The position numbers and the translations under genes were made by a program. Of a stretch of 64,000 nucleotides of DNA, positions 51,256 to 60,173 are shown in pieces (positions within the stretch are counted from its first letter, which is position 1; the number at the start of each line of letters is the position of its first letter). Below the pieces are notes generated by a model. It was not told where the DNA came from. It saw only the letters and a list, made by a program, of their open reading frames with translations, and made no database searches. Source of the stretch: Myxococcales bacterium (GTDB lineage: Bacteria; Myxococcota_A; Polyangia; Polyangiales; Polyangiaceae); the NCBI GenBank assembly GCA_016706225.1, contig JADJKB010000024.1, positions 1 through 64,000 of the forward strand, given 5' to 3'.

Positions 51256-51516
51256 ATGCCGGCCCGGGTCGTGATGTACCGCACCCCCTATTGCGGGTAC
51301 TGCATGCTGGCGAAGCGCCTGCTGACCAAGAAGGGGGCGGTCTTCGAGGAAATAGATGTCAGCCGCGATCCCGAGCAGCGAGCCCGGCTCCGTGAGGTGA
51401 CGGGCATGCACACCGTGCCCCAGATCTTCGTCGACGACCGCCCCATCGGCGGGTACCTCGAGCTTCATCTGCTCGAGCGCGCGGGGAAGCTCGACGCCCT
51501 GTTGGCGGGAGAGTAA
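51256..51516 (+). CDS. grxC: Glutaredoxin (Grx3/GrxC type)
   Basis: An 86-residue thioredoxin-fold reductase. Active site C-G-Y-C in TPYCGYCMLAKRLL (usually CPYC), cis-Pro loop TVPQIFVDD and the GGYLELHLLER glutathione-contact region are in order. The start at ATG 51256 puts the first strand (ARVVMYRTPYC) in place. The protein reduces disulfides with glutathione. It lies nine bases before pilD, probably as an operon. Confidence 0.92.
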   Translation: MPARVVMYRTPYCGYCMLAKRLLTKKGAVFEEIDVSRDPEQRARLREVTGMHTVPQIFVDDRPIGGYLELHLLERAGKLDALLAGE

Positions 51517-51525
51517 CTCGAGCTC

Positions 51526-52497
51526 GTGCCCACGCTCGCCGACCTCCCGCCCTGGTTCATCGTGGGAACCGTCGTGGCCCTGGGTCTCGCCTTCGGCAGC
51601 TTCCTCAACGTCGTGATCTATCGGCTGCCGCGCGGGCAGAACCTGGCACACCCGCCGTCTCGTTGCCCGGCGTGTGGCAAGAGCATCCGCGCGTTCGACA
51701 ACATCCCGGTCTTTGGTTGGTTGCTCTTGCTCGGCAAGGCGCGCTGCTGCGGAGCGCGGATTTCTCCTCGGTATCCCTTGGTGGAAGCGCTCGGCGGGCT
51801 CGCCGCCTGGGCCGTGTTCGAGGTACGTGTGGCTCCGCTTCCGCCGGACACCGTGTGGTGGCGAGCGCTCTTCTTGTTCTTGCCGTACTTCGCGCTGGCA
51901 CTCGGGCTGATCGCGGCGGCGTTCATCGACCTCGAACACATGATCTTGCCGGACGAGATCACTCTTGGCGGAACCCTGCTCGGTGTGCTGAGCGTGCCGC
52001 TCCGTCACGAGCTGACCTGGGTCGAGTCGATCACTGGTGCGGCCATCGGCTTCGTGATGATCTGGCTGCCCTTCGACGTGCTCTACCGAAAGCTCCGTGG
52101 GAGGGCCGGCATGGGGCTGGGTGACGCCAAGCTGACGATGCTCGCAGGCGCTTGGTTTGGCTGGCAGGGCGCGGTGTTCGCGCTGCTCGCCGGGGCGGTT
52201 CAGGGCACCATCGCGGCCATCGTCGTGTTCGTGGCTCAGGGGAAGATCGAGGAGCCCGACGCGGTGAAACGGGAACGCGAAGAGCTCATGCAGGCCATCA
52301 CCGAGGCAGAAACCGAGGAGGAACGCGCCGAGCTCGAGGCAGAGCTGGAGCTCGATCCGATCGGACATGAAGCCGAACCGGGCCTCGGCCAGTCTCGACT
52401 GGCGTTCGGCCCGTTTCTGGTGCTCGCGACCCTGGAGTTCATGTTGTTCGGTCGGGTGATCGTGGATACCTACCTCGCTTACGTGTGGGTTCTCTGA
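51526..52497 (+). CDS. pilD: Prepilin peptidase (A24A) with acidic insertion
   Basis: A 323-residue integral membrane aspartic protease that cleaves and N-methylates type IV prepilins and type II pseudopilins. Features: the N-terminal GSFLNVVIYRLPRG with the C47-x2-C50/C74-C75 zinc-type cysteines, the first catalytic Asp in FIDLEHMILPDE (Asp135), and the second in GMGLGDAKL (Asp200, GxGD motif). After the GxGD half an unusual stretch of about 35 residues, mostly Glu, Arg and Ala (REELMQAITEAETEEERAEL), is inserted before the closing FGPFLVLATL helix. Start GTG 51526. The stop overlaps the next gene's ATG by one base. Confidence 0.92.
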   Translation: MPTLADLPPWFIVGTVVALGLAFGSFLNVVIYRLPRGQNLAHPPSRCPACGKSIRAFDNIPVFGWLLLLGKARCCGARISPRYPLVEALGGLAAWAVFEVRVAPLPPDTVWWRALFLFLPYFALALGLIAAAFIDLEHMILPDEITLGGTLLGVLSVPLRHELTWVESITGAAIGFVMIWLPFDVLYRKLRGRAGMGLGDAKLTMLAGAWFGWQGAVFALLAGAVQGTIAAIVVFVAQGKIEEPDAVKREREELMQAITEAETEEERAELEAELELDPIGHEAEPGLGQSRLAFGPFLVLATLEFMLFGRVIVDTYLAYVWVL

Positions 52498-52934
52498 TGC
52501 GGGGCGCTCTTCTGTTCGGGTTGCTGGTCGCCCCCGCTCAGCTCTCCTGCTCCTCCAGTCTGCCGGTGCCCAAGTTCGGTCCGCAGCCGCCGGAGGCCGC
52601 CCTGCTTCAGAGTGTGGACTACCCCCCGCCGCCCGCTCAGGCGGAGGTGGTGTCGAAACAGCCAGAGAACGAGGCCTGCGTCTGGCTCGATGGCCACTGG
52701 GATTGGGTCGGCGGTCGCTGGGTGTGGGGCGCGGGTGGCTGGGTCGTGCCTCCCAAGGATTGTTTCCTCGCGCGGCCAACACTCTCGTGGCCCGAGGCGG
52801 GTGCGCTGCAGCTTCTCCGCTGGCACTGGTTCCCGGACAACGTCGATGAGCTCACTCCGGAGAAGGCGCGCACCGCCTGTGCGACGCCCGTTCCCTGCGG
52901 GAAGCCTGCCGAGAAGTACCGACCGGGCAAGTGA
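52497..52934 (+). CDS. YXWGXW-type small lipoprotein
   Basis: A 145-residue protein starting at the overlapping ATG 52497. The signal peptide ends QLSC (Cys18). The mature domain has the Trp-rich motif CVWLDGHWDWVGGRWVWGAG then WVVPPKDCF, as in YXWGXW-repeat proteins of Gram-negative envelopes. Three further Cys near the end suggest disulfides. The function is unknown. Its link to pilD is by position only. Confidence 0.75.
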   Translation: MRGALLFGLLVAPAQLSCSSSLPVPKFGPQPPEAALLQSVDYPPPPAQAEVVSKQPENEACVWLDGHWDWVGGRWVWGAGGWVVPPKDCFLARPTLSWPEAGALQLLRWHWFPDNVDELTPEKARTACATPVPCGKPAEKYRPGK

Positions 52935-52941
52935 ACATCGC

Positions 52942-54510
52942 TCAGCGGAGCTCGACCTCCGCCAGCCCGCCGCCGCGGCCACGATAGGACAGGATCAAGA
53001 GCCGAACGCAGTCGATGTCGTCGCCGCGGATCACGACGTCTCGAGCTTGGCCCGCGGTCAGACTCGCGTCCATCGCGCGTGCGAGCGTCGCCCTCCGGTA
53101 CAATTCGACTCGGACGCCGCGCGGCTCGAAGTCGCGGTACGGCAGATTCTGGGCGCCGAGCAGTCGAACGCCTGCGACGGTACGAGGCTTGGACAGCGAG
53201 AGATCGAGCCACGGCACCGGAATGACAGGCGCGAGCCACTCGGTCGTTGCGTCGCCGTCGAAGGCTCGCTCGGGCGCGTAGCGGCGCACAGGTCCGGGCT
53301 CCAGGTACGCGCTGGCCGAAGCCTGCCTGCCAGGCGTTCGCGTCGCGATCGCCGGCGCTCGGCAGGGCACTGACGACGTCAGCCCCCGCACTTCTCGCAG
53401 GCGCGAGCCGGCGCTGGCAACGGTGACCCCCCACACGATGCGACTCCAGGCATCACTCGCGTCGGCGAACCGTGGCTGGCCCTCGGTATCGACCTCCGCC
53501 CAGAGTCGCGCTCCCCGGAGATGGGCGGCCCAGTGTTCTTTGCCCAAGATCTCGATGGGCGGCTGGTCGGGAGCGCGCCGCCGTGCGTCGGAGAAGGCGA
53601 CGCTCGGCAGTTCGGCGTACAGCGTCAGCTCGAAGCTCGGTCGCTCCGCGAACAGGAGCACGTCCGACGGTTTGAATGTGGTGTGTGCGCGAGCGGCGGA
53701 CGCGAACAGTGCACGGTCCTTGGCTACCAGCGGGATCACCCCATTGGCGACGAGCAGCGCCACCGCCGCTGCCCAGGCCGTCTTCCGAGGCTCCGAGCGC
53801 GCGGGGCGAGCTGCGCCGTCGGGGGGCCGTTGAGTGAGCAGCAGCGCGAGCACGACGGGAACAGGGAACAGTGCCTGCTCTCCTGCGGGAAACACAGCCA
53901 GGCACGCGAGCTCGCACACGAGCGCGAGCAGCCAGAGCTCGCCGCGCTTGGTGATGCCAAGCGTGAACAGGGCAAGTGTGCACAGCATTGCGATGGCGCC
54001 TTCGAGGCTGGCCTGTTCGTGTCGAAGGTCGGCGAGCTGCGTGAGCCAAGCGTCGTGCATGGCGCCAACGGCGCGGGTCGAGAGTGGCCCGCCGCTGAGC
54101 CAAGCGAGGAACAGCAATAGTCCCGCTGCGGCGAGCGGCAGCACACGCACCACCGACGACGGCAGCCGCTCCACGTGGCGCTCACCGGCCAGGGCCAGCA
54201 CCACGGGAAGGGCGCGTGGCTCGAGCAGCGCGATCGCGAGTGAGACCGTGACGCGCATCGCGATCACCAGGCGGTCATCGATGCGCTGAAGGGCCGCGAC
54301 GGAGAGCCAGGCCAAGGCTCCGAGCAGAGAAAAGGCGAGCGCGGGCACGAACCTGCCGCCCGGCGCCGCCAGTTGCAGCACCGAGAACGACGCGCCGACC
54401 GCGAGGACCACACCCAGCGTCGTTCCCCAGGTCATGCCCCGGCGCCGGCCGCGCAGGGTGAGTGCAAGCAAACCCAACACCAACAGAGACACGGTCAGCG
54501 TTCGGGTCAT
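52942..54510 (-). CDS. Polytopic membrane protein with C-terminal discoidin-like domain
   Basis: A 522-residue protein with about eight membrane helices in residues 1-265, followed by a soluble part. Near 400-522 the sequence (AFDGDATTEWLAPV, VPWLDLSLSKPRTVAGVRLL, a final LRLLILSYRGRGGGLAEVEL) has the pattern of an F5/8-type C (discoidin) sugar-binding domain. The membrane part resembles no transporter I know. It overlaps the start of the neighbouring glycosyltransferase-like gene (ATGA), so the two form a pair, probably for cell-surface glycan work. Confidence 0.62.
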   Translation of the reverse strand: MTRTLTVSLLVLGLLALTLRGRRRGMTWGTTLGVVLAVGASFSVLQLAAPGGRFVPALAFSLLGALAWLSVAALQRIDDRLVIAMRVTVSLAIALLEPRALPVVLALAGERHVERLPSSVVRVLPLAAAGLLLFLAWLSGGPLSTRAVGAMHDAWLTQLADLRHEQASLEGAIAMLCTLALFTLGITKRGELWLLALVCELACLAVFPAGEQALFPVPVVLALLLTQRPPDGAARPARSEPRKTAWAAAVALLVANGVIPLVAKDRALFASAARAHTTFKPSDVLLFAERPSFELTLYAELPSVAFSDARRRAPDQPPIEILGKEHWAAHLRGARLWAEVDTEGQPRFADASDAWSRIVWGVTVASAGSRLREVRGLTSSVPCRAPAIATRTPGRQASASAYLEPGPVRRYAPERAFDGDATTEWLAPVIPVPWLDLSLSKPRTVAGVRLLGAQNLPYRDFEPRGVRVELYRRATLARAMDASLTAGQARDVVIRGDDIDCVRLLILSYRGRGGGLAEVELR

Positions 54511-55949
54511 CGCCGGAGCTCCGCGCCGGGGGTCAGCGGCACGATCTCCCGCGCGCCGCAGTTCTTGGCGAAGTAGCTCGATTTCAGCGAATACGGCTGG
54601 CTCCGCACGAATTCGCTACTGAAGGCAAACGGCGGATACGGCTCGCCGACCAGGCAGTAATTTCCTCCGGGGCGCAAGCGAGCCAAGACCTCGATGGGTG
54701 TGCGTTCTTCGAGGAAACGCGCGAGCGGCCGCTGCGCTGAACCGGGATCGAGAAAGCGGGCGCGGGTCAGGAGCAGCACGCTCGCGAACGCAAGCACCGA
54801 GAGGCGTGTGTAGAATCGTCCGCCGAACGCCGCTCCTTGGCGCAGGGTCTCCGCCCGCGCGAGGTTCAGTGCAACGACGACCAGGATCCAGTACGAGTAA
54901 TAGCGTAACTGATGCGCTTGAGGTGACACCGCGACGAGCACTGTGAGCAGTGCGAAGACGCCCAACGCTCCGAGCGCGGCGCGCGACCCTCCTCGATTCA
55001 GACGCCAGACGAAGGGCAGCTGACACCAGACCCAGGGCGCAAAATACCCGCCCATCTGGTACGTCCGGCCTCCGGCCGTGCCGGAAGTGGCGTCCACGCT
55101 GAAATAACCGCGGGACGGGTCCAGCTCGCCGCGACCGAGCAGTGACGCCAACCAGCGCACTGCGCCGGGCAGCTTCGCGAGCTCGCGCGGACCCTCGTAA
55201 TCGAGCAGCGGTCCGTGGCTCCACAAGCCCGAGACGCTGACCGGATAGAACGGCATGCCCAAGGTGAGTGTGTTCCGCACGTACGGATACGCGGCGAAGG
55301 CGAGCGCCAGGAGCAAGATCCCGAGCCGGGTGGGTGTGCGGGCCGTGTTCTGCCGCAGCGAGACGAAGAGGATCACTGCCAGTGACAGGCCTGCGATGGG
55401 CAGCATCTGAAACTTCGAACCCGCCGCCAGGGCCGCACACGCCGCCGCCAGGGAGAGCTCCGACGGCTCGGCTTGCTGTGCGGTCACGGCGCGGTAGCTG
55501 AGCAAGACTGCGCTGGCCGCAGCGACGTTCGCCGGCAGATCGACGTACGCGCTCGTTGCGTGGATCTGCACCATGGGGATCGCAAGCAGCGCGAAGACAC
55601 TTCTGGGTCGGCTCACGCCGAAGCGGCGCTTCAGCAGCTCGATGAACAAGAGCAGCGAGCCCAGCGCGACCAAGTTGCTGGACTGCAGGTGTCCGGTCAG
55701 CCTCCAGAGCAATCCCTGCAGCCACTCCATGGCCACGGGATAAGCGCGGAACAGCAGCTCGAGATGTTGGTCGAGCTCGAAGCTCGAGCGGGGCACGATG
55801 TCCCAGAGTCGTGCAGCGAAGGGCAGGTGATAGGCCCAGGCGTCCCATTCGGGGTCGGGTCGGACCAGCGCGCGGGCGCACAACGCGAGCACCACGAGCG
55901 CGGCGCCGATGGACAGCGCGCGAGCTTCGATGCGTGCAGGCGGGGTCAT
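54507..55949 (-). CDS. GT39/ArnT-like polytopic membrane glycosyltransferase
   Basis: A 480-residue protein (ATG 55949) with about ten helices. The first periplasmic loop contains PEWDAWAYHLPFAARLW, the acidic W-D-x-W-x-Y-H type motif near the first helix, as in GT-C glycosyltransferases using polyprenyl-phosphate sugars. A large loop around 250-300 and a C-terminal globular end (CLVGEPYPPFAFSSEFV) follow. The donor and acceptor are unknown. It is coupled to the downstream membrane protein by a four-base overlap. Confidence 0.65.
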   Translation of the reverse strand: MTPPARIEARALSIGAALVVLALCARALVRPDPEWDAWAYHLPFAARLWDIVPRSSFELDQHLELLFRAYPVAMEWLQGLLWRLTGHLQSSNLVALGSLLLFIELLKRRFGVSRPRSVFALLAIPMVQIHATSAYVDLPANVAAASAVLLSYRAVTAQQAEPSELSLAAACAALAAGSKFQMLPIAGLSLAVILFVSLRQNTARTPTRLGILLLALAFAAYPYVRNTLTLGMPFYPVSVSGLWSHGPLLDYEGPRELAKLPGAVRWLASLLGRGELDPSRGYFSVDATSGTAGGRTYQMGGYFAPWVWCQLPFVWRLNRGGSRAALGALGVFALLTVLVAVSPQAHQLRYYSYWILVVVALNLARAETLRQGAAFGGRFYTRLSVLAFASVLLLTRARFLDPGSAQRPLARFLEERTPIEVLARLRPGGNYCLVGEPYPPFAFSSEFVRSQPYSLKSSYFAKNCGAREIVPLTPGAELRR

Positions 55950-56135
55950 CGGCCGTTCGCAGCCTATCAAGTTCTGCCGATTGCCACGGGGAGCCGAGCC
56001 GCCGGTTCAGTCCCGCCGCGTGGTACGGGCACGGGCCGCCGCGCGGGCGCCAGTGCGAGTGGCCGGTCTCGGGTGCCTGGCAGAGCGAGGCACGCCTGAC
56101 GATCTCGGATTTTGAGTGTATGGTCCCGCGATCCC

Positions 56136-57524
56136 ATGACTGCCCACGTGTTTCGCGAGTACGACATTCGAGGCGTCGCTGACCGTGACCTCACCGACGA
56201 CCTGGTCAAGAAGATCGGTCGCGGTCTGGGCAAGATGTTGCGACCGGACCCAGCGGCGAAGGCTCCCCCCCGCGTGGTCGTGTGCCGGGACTGTCGTCGC
56301 TCGGGTCCGCGGCTCTTCGACGCGCTGGTGCACGGCTTGACCGAGGCCGGCTCGGACGTGGTGGACATTGGCGTCGGACCGACGCCGCTCATGTACTTCG
56401 GTGTGCATCACCTCGAGGCCGATGGCGGGGTCATGATCACCGGCAGCCACAACCCGGGCGACGAAAACGGCTTCAAGATCATGAAAGCGAAGGGGTCGTT
56501 CTACGGCGCCGACATCCAGAAGCTGCGCGAATACACCGAGACCAGCACCGAGCCGCTGGGCCCGCAGGGCTCGCTCGAGACCTGTCCGATCGACGCGGCC
56601 TACCTCGAGACGCTCAGAAAGGGCATTCGGCTGGCCAAGACCGACATGACGGTCGTGATCGACGCCGGCAACGGGGCAGCGGGTCCGCTGGGTGTCCGCG
56701 CGCTGCGGGACGCGGGACTTGCGCCCGTGGCCCTGTATTGCGACATGAACGGCGCGTTTCCGAATCACCACCCGGACCCGACGGTGCCGGAGAACCTCGA
56801 GGTCCTAATAGCGACGGTGCGCGAGAAACACGCCCGCGTCGGCATCGCCTGGGACGGTGACGGCGACCGCATGGGTGTGGTCGACGCAAGCGGTGAGATC
56901 GTGTGGGGGGATCGGCTGCTGGCGCTGTTTGCCCGGGGGATCTTGGCGGAAAAGAAGGGGGCAACGGTCATCGGTGAGGTCAAGTGTTCCCAGTCGACCT
57001 ACGACGACATCAGCAAACACGGGGGCCGTCCCATCATGTGGAAGACGGGGCACTCGCTGATCAAGGCCAAGATGAAGCAGGAGAACGCGGCCCTCGCTGG
57101 CGAGATGAGCGGGCACTTCTTCTTTGCGGATCGTTACTTCGGGTACGACGACGGCATCTACGCTGCGCTCCGCTTGCTCGAGATCCTTGCCCGCGAGGGC
57201 AAGACGGTGGTCGAGCTGCTGGCTGATTTGCCGCAGGGGGTGAGCACGCCCGAGATCCGCGTCGAGTGCCCGGACGCGCTGAAGTTCGACGTGGTCGCGG
57301 GGGTGATCGAGCGGCTCCGCGGCACCGGCGAGCTGAACGAGATCGACGGCGCCCGGATCACTTACCCAGACGGCGCCTGGGGACTGGTGCGAGCTTCCAA
57401 CACCGGACCGGTGATTGTGGTGCGCTTCGAGGCACCGACAGCGGCCCGCCTGGCCGAGGTCCGGAGCACGGTCGAGGCGGCACTCGCTGCGTCGCGCGAG
57501 GCCACGGAGAGCCGGCGCGGATGA
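56136..57524 (+). CDS. Phosphomannomutase/phosphoglucomutase
   Basis: A 462-residue cytoplasmic enzyme of the alpha-D-phosphohexomutase superfamily. Phosphoserine loop TGSHNPGDENGFK (Ser104), Mg site DGDGD (240-244), sugar loop GEMSGHF, and the C-terminal phosphate-binding RASNTGP. It interconverts hexose 1- and 6-phosphates and so feeds sugar-nucleotide synthesis for exopolysaccharide or lipopolysaccharide. Motifs match the PMM/PGM (AlgC/ManB) group. Start at ATG 56136. The stop overlaps the prmC start by four bases. Confidence 0.93.
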   Translation: MTAHVFREYDIRGVADRDLTDDLVKKIGRGLGKMLRPDPAAKAPPRVVVCRDCRRSGPRLFDALVHGLTEAGSDVVDIGVGPTPLMYFGVHHLEADGGVMITGSHNPGDENGFKIMKAKGSFYGADIQKLREYTETSTEPLGPQGSLETCPIDAAYLETLRKGIRLAKTDMTVVIDAGNGAAGPLGVRALRDAGLAPVALYCDMNGAFPNHHPDPTVPENLEVLIATVREKHARVGIAWDGDGDRMGVVDASGEIVWGDRLLALFARGILAEKKGATVIGEVKCSQSTYDDISKHGGRPIMWKTGHSLIKAKMKQENAALAGEMSGHFFFADRYFGYDDGIYAALRLLEILAREGKTVVELLADLPQGVSTPEIRVECPDALKFDVVAGVIERLRGTGELNEIDGARITYPDGAWGLVRASNTGPVIVVRFEAPTAARLAEVRSTVEAALAASREATESRRG

Positions 57525-58411
57525 GCGGAGTGGGTGAAGCGCAGGCGACCGATGACTGGACCGTGGCGCGAGTCCTGGCGTGGGCCGCGGACGACTTTCG
57601 CGGACGACAGATCGAGAGCGCGCGCCTCGATGCGGAGTTGCTGCTCTCCGAGGCGCTGGGCCTCGATCGGATTCGACTCATCGCCGAGAGTCGACGTCCG
57701 CTCTCACCGAAGGAGCTCTCTGGTTACCGCGAGCTGATCAAACGACGACGCAAGCTGGAGCCCATCGCCTACATCCTGGGTCATCGTGAGTTCTTCGGGC
57801 TCGACTTTCGCGTCGACGCCCGGGTGTTGATCCCGCGCCCCGACACCGAGGTGCTCGTCGAAGTCGCACTCGACCGCACCCGCGCGCGCTACCTCTTCGG
57901 CAGGGCGCTCGACCTGTGCACTGGCTCCGGCTGTGTGGCCATCGCCTTTGCGAAGCGCCGCCCGACGTGGCGCGTCACCGCGACGGACGTGTCGGAGTCT
58001 GCGCTCTCGCTGGCGCTCGAAAACTCACTGCGCCAGAGCACGGTCTTTGGCATGAGCTGGCTTGCGGGTGACCTCTTCGAGCCGCTCCCGGAAGGGGACC
58101 GCTTCGATCTGATCACGGCCAACCCGCCCTACGTGTCGGAGCCGGAGCTGGCAAAGCTCGACGCGGGCATCCGAGATTTCGAACCCAAGCTCGCGCTGTG
58201 CGCGGGCGCGGACGGACTGGACGTGATCCGACGCATCGTGGCCGGGTCGCGGGCTCGGCTCGTGCCGGGTGGCCTGTTGGCTCTGGAAGTTCAGTACGAT
58301 CAAGCCGGGCGGGTGCTCGAACTGTTCGCGTCTCACGGGTTCTTGGAGATCGAGGCGCGGCGCGATCTGGGCGGGCACGAACGCGTGGTGAGCGGGCAGG
58401 CGCCGGCGTAG
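57521..58411 (+). CDS. prmC: Peptide chain release factor N5-glutamine methyltransferase
   Basis: A 296-residue cytoplasmic methyltransferase that modifies the GGQ glutamine of release factors. An N-terminal helical domain (1-85) is followed by the class I SAM fold: DLCTGSGCVAIAFA (131-144), the catalytic N-P-P-Y (201-204) and the PrmC-type PRPDTEVLVE motif (106-114). Length is normal. It is read from ATG 57521 with a four-base overlap with the mutase gene; this pairing is probably for co-transcription only. Confidence 0.95.
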   Translation: MSGVGEAQATDDWTVARVLAWAADDFRGRQIESARLDAELLLSEALGLDRIRLIAESRRPLSPKELSGYRELIKRRRKLEPIAYILGHREFFGLDFRVDARVLIPRPDTEVLVEVALDRTRARYLFGRALDLCTGSGCVAIAFAKRRPTWRVTATDVSESALSLALENSLRQSTVFGMSWLAGDLFEPLPEGDRFDLITANPPYVSEPELAKLDAGIRDFEPKLALCAGADGLDVIRRIVAGSRARLVPGGLLALEVQYDQAGRVLELFASHGFLEIEARRDLGGHERVVSGQAPA

Positions 58412-58532
58412 CGCCGCCAACTCGGGGTTTCTGGCGCCAAGGCGAGGTTGGCGTCATGGCCATCTCCTAGGGCGGATCAGCGGGGTTTTTCCCGGTCGGA
58501 CCGGCGGGCCGCGTCCTTGCAAGGAGGCTCGC

Positions 58533-59402
58533 ATGCGGATCGCTTCTGGCGTCGGTCGTCTCGCTGCTCCCGTGTTTGCGCTCCTGGTTGGTGCCGTGGC
58601 CTGCGGTGGCTCGGACGACGGCGAGCCGATTCCGCCCGCTTCGGGCGGAGCGGACTCGGGCAGCGCCGCAGCGGGTGGTACGGCAGCGGGCGGATCGGGC
58701 GGAACGTCGGCAAGCGCGGGCGCGGGCGGGACAGCGGGGCTGGCCGGAGCCGCCGGTGCTGCCGGAGCCGCCGCAGCAGCAGGCGGCGGGGGTGCCGCTG
58801 ACGGCGGCTCTCCGGACGCCAGCGGTGCAAGTGACTCCGGTACCACGGACTCGAGCACGAGCGATGCGAGCGCGCCCGCGTGCTGTCTGGCCAAACCCCC
58901 AGGTAACATCCCGACCAACGGAGGTTGGAACGACTGCCCCTACAGCGGAAGCGGGCGACAGCACGCGGCCATCGACTTCTCGAGTCCGAAGGGCACCCCC
59001 ATCCCGGCCGGCATGGATGGAGTGGTCCAGTTCGTTCGCAACAACGGCGACCCCAAGTGTTACGACCCGGTGAAGCAGACCTGCTCCGACGCGTGTCTCA
59101 AGAGCGGCGACTTCATCATGCTCAAGGCCGCGTGTGGTGATCCCCTCCAGCCCAACAACGACTTCTACGTGCGCTACCACCACATCAGCGGCGTGAAATC
59201 CGGCATCAAGGTTGGCTCCAAGGTGCAGAAGGGGGACATCATTGCGTATGTGGGCGACTCCGGCTGCGCAACTGGCCCGCACGTGCACCTGGCGACCGCC
59301 ACGTTCAAGAAGGGAAGCTACGGTGTCGGGCAGAACCCGGTATTTTACGATTGTAAGTACCTGGTCAATCCATCGACGCGCTTCTGCAAGAACGTTCCGT
59401 GA
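58533..59402 (+). CDS. Lipoprotein M23 (LytM) metallopeptidase
   Basis: A 289-residue surface lipoprotein with an ideal AAGGAGG ribosome binding site (58521-58527). Lipobox VAC at Cys24, then a long Gly/Ala/Ser linker (residues 27-115). The peptidase domain keeps the zinc ligands in H144-x3-D148 (RQHAAIDFSSP) and H250-x-H252 (TGPHVHLAT), with an additional His pair in RYHHISG, so it is probably active. Extra cysteines (CCLAKP, DPKCYDPVKQTC) suggest disulfides. It acts on peptidoglycan cross-links. A quasi-palindrome CCGGTCGGACCGG at 58492-58504 lies in its leader. Confidence 0.9.
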   Translation: MRIASGVGRLAAPVFALLVGAVACGGSDDGEPIPPASGGADSGSAAAGGTAAGGSGGTSASAGAGGTAGLAGAAGAAGAAAAAGGGGAADGGSPDASGASDSGTTDSSTSDASAPACCLAKPPGNIPTNGGWNDCPYSGSGRQHAAIDFSSPKGTPIPAGMDGVVQFVRNNGDPKCYDPVKQTCSDACLKSGDFIMLKAACGDPLQPNNDFYVRYHHISGVKSGIKVGSKVQKGDIIAYVGDSGCATGPHVHLATATFKKGSYGVGQNPVFYDCKYLVNPSTRFCKNVP

Positions 59403-59455
59403 GCCGCGCGCATCGACGACGGGCGTGCGCCGTCACTCCCCGAAAGGCTGCGGTC

Positions 59456-60091
59456 CTACGGGCGCGTGTACAGCACCAAACGCGCGCCTACGGTCGTGCC
59501 GTAGAGGCTCAGGGTGCGGCTGAAGAGGTGGGTGTATTCGATGTTCGGGCCGAACGAGAAGATGCTGAAGCGCACGGGCTCCCAGAAAGCGCCGAGCCCG
59601 ACGATGCTGAGCGCGCCGCCGTCGGCCCTCTTGTCGGCCCCCTCTTCGAGCTTCATGCCGCCGATGCCGAAGTTGGCTTGAACCCCCGCGTCGCGCCACT
59701 TCCCGCCGTAGGCCCAGAAGGGAAAGGTCTCGACCCGGAACACCACTCCGAATCCCGAAGCATCGAGGGTCTTGGCCGAATAGCCGACGTCCCAATAGCC
59801 GACACCGAAGGTGAACCAATCCCGCAGGGCGCCGCCGATCCAATAAGTGCGCGCGGTGCCAACCCCGAGGCCCGTGTCGGCGACGTAGGCGTCGTTGCCG
59901 ATCTTGCGAGCTTCGTTCGGGTAGCCGTAGGCATTTGCGGCGAAGAGCCCGAACGAGACGCCCGCAGTGAAGTCGCTGCGACGTTCGGCTTTTTGTCCGA
60001 AGTCGCCGTCCCAATCGTTCTCCACCGCCGCGGCGAGCGGTGCGGTGCCGCTCACGGCGATGAAGCTCGTAGCTGCGAGAAACCGGCGCAT
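59456..60091 (-). CDS. Predicted outer-membrane beta-barrel protein
   Basis: A 211-residue exported protein started at ATG 60091 (signal peptide ending APLAAA). Alternating aromatic/polar strands (FTAGVSFGLFAANAYGYP, FRVETFPFWAYGGKW, FSIFSFGPNIEYTHLFSRTL) and the C-terminal strand TVGARLVLYTRP indicate a small beta-barrel. There is no family name. The 5' end is divergent from the radical SAM fusion gene with 82 bases between starts. Confidence 0.7.
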   Translation of the reverse strand: MRRFLAATSFIAVSGTAPLAAAVENDWDGDFGQKAERRSDFTAGVSFGLFAANAYGYPNEARKIGNDAYVADTGLGVGTARTYWIGGALRDWFTFGVGYWDVGYSAKTLDASGFGVVFRVETFPFWAYGGKWRDAGVQANFGIGGMKLEEGADKRADGGALSIVGLGAFWEPVRFSIFSFGPNIEYTHLFSRTLSLYGTTVGARLVLYTRP

Positions 60092-60173
60092 CGGTGAACG
60101 GTATCTGCCGCCGGGCGGCCGGAGGTCAAGGCCTTCCGGCACCCGCCGGTCAGAACCACGCTACGCTTCGGTG

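Noticed and set aside
58492..58504. Quasi-palindrome CCGGTCGGACCGG as an operator
   Set aside because: Short GC palindromes are expected by chance at this base composition; no second copy was seen near the promoter.
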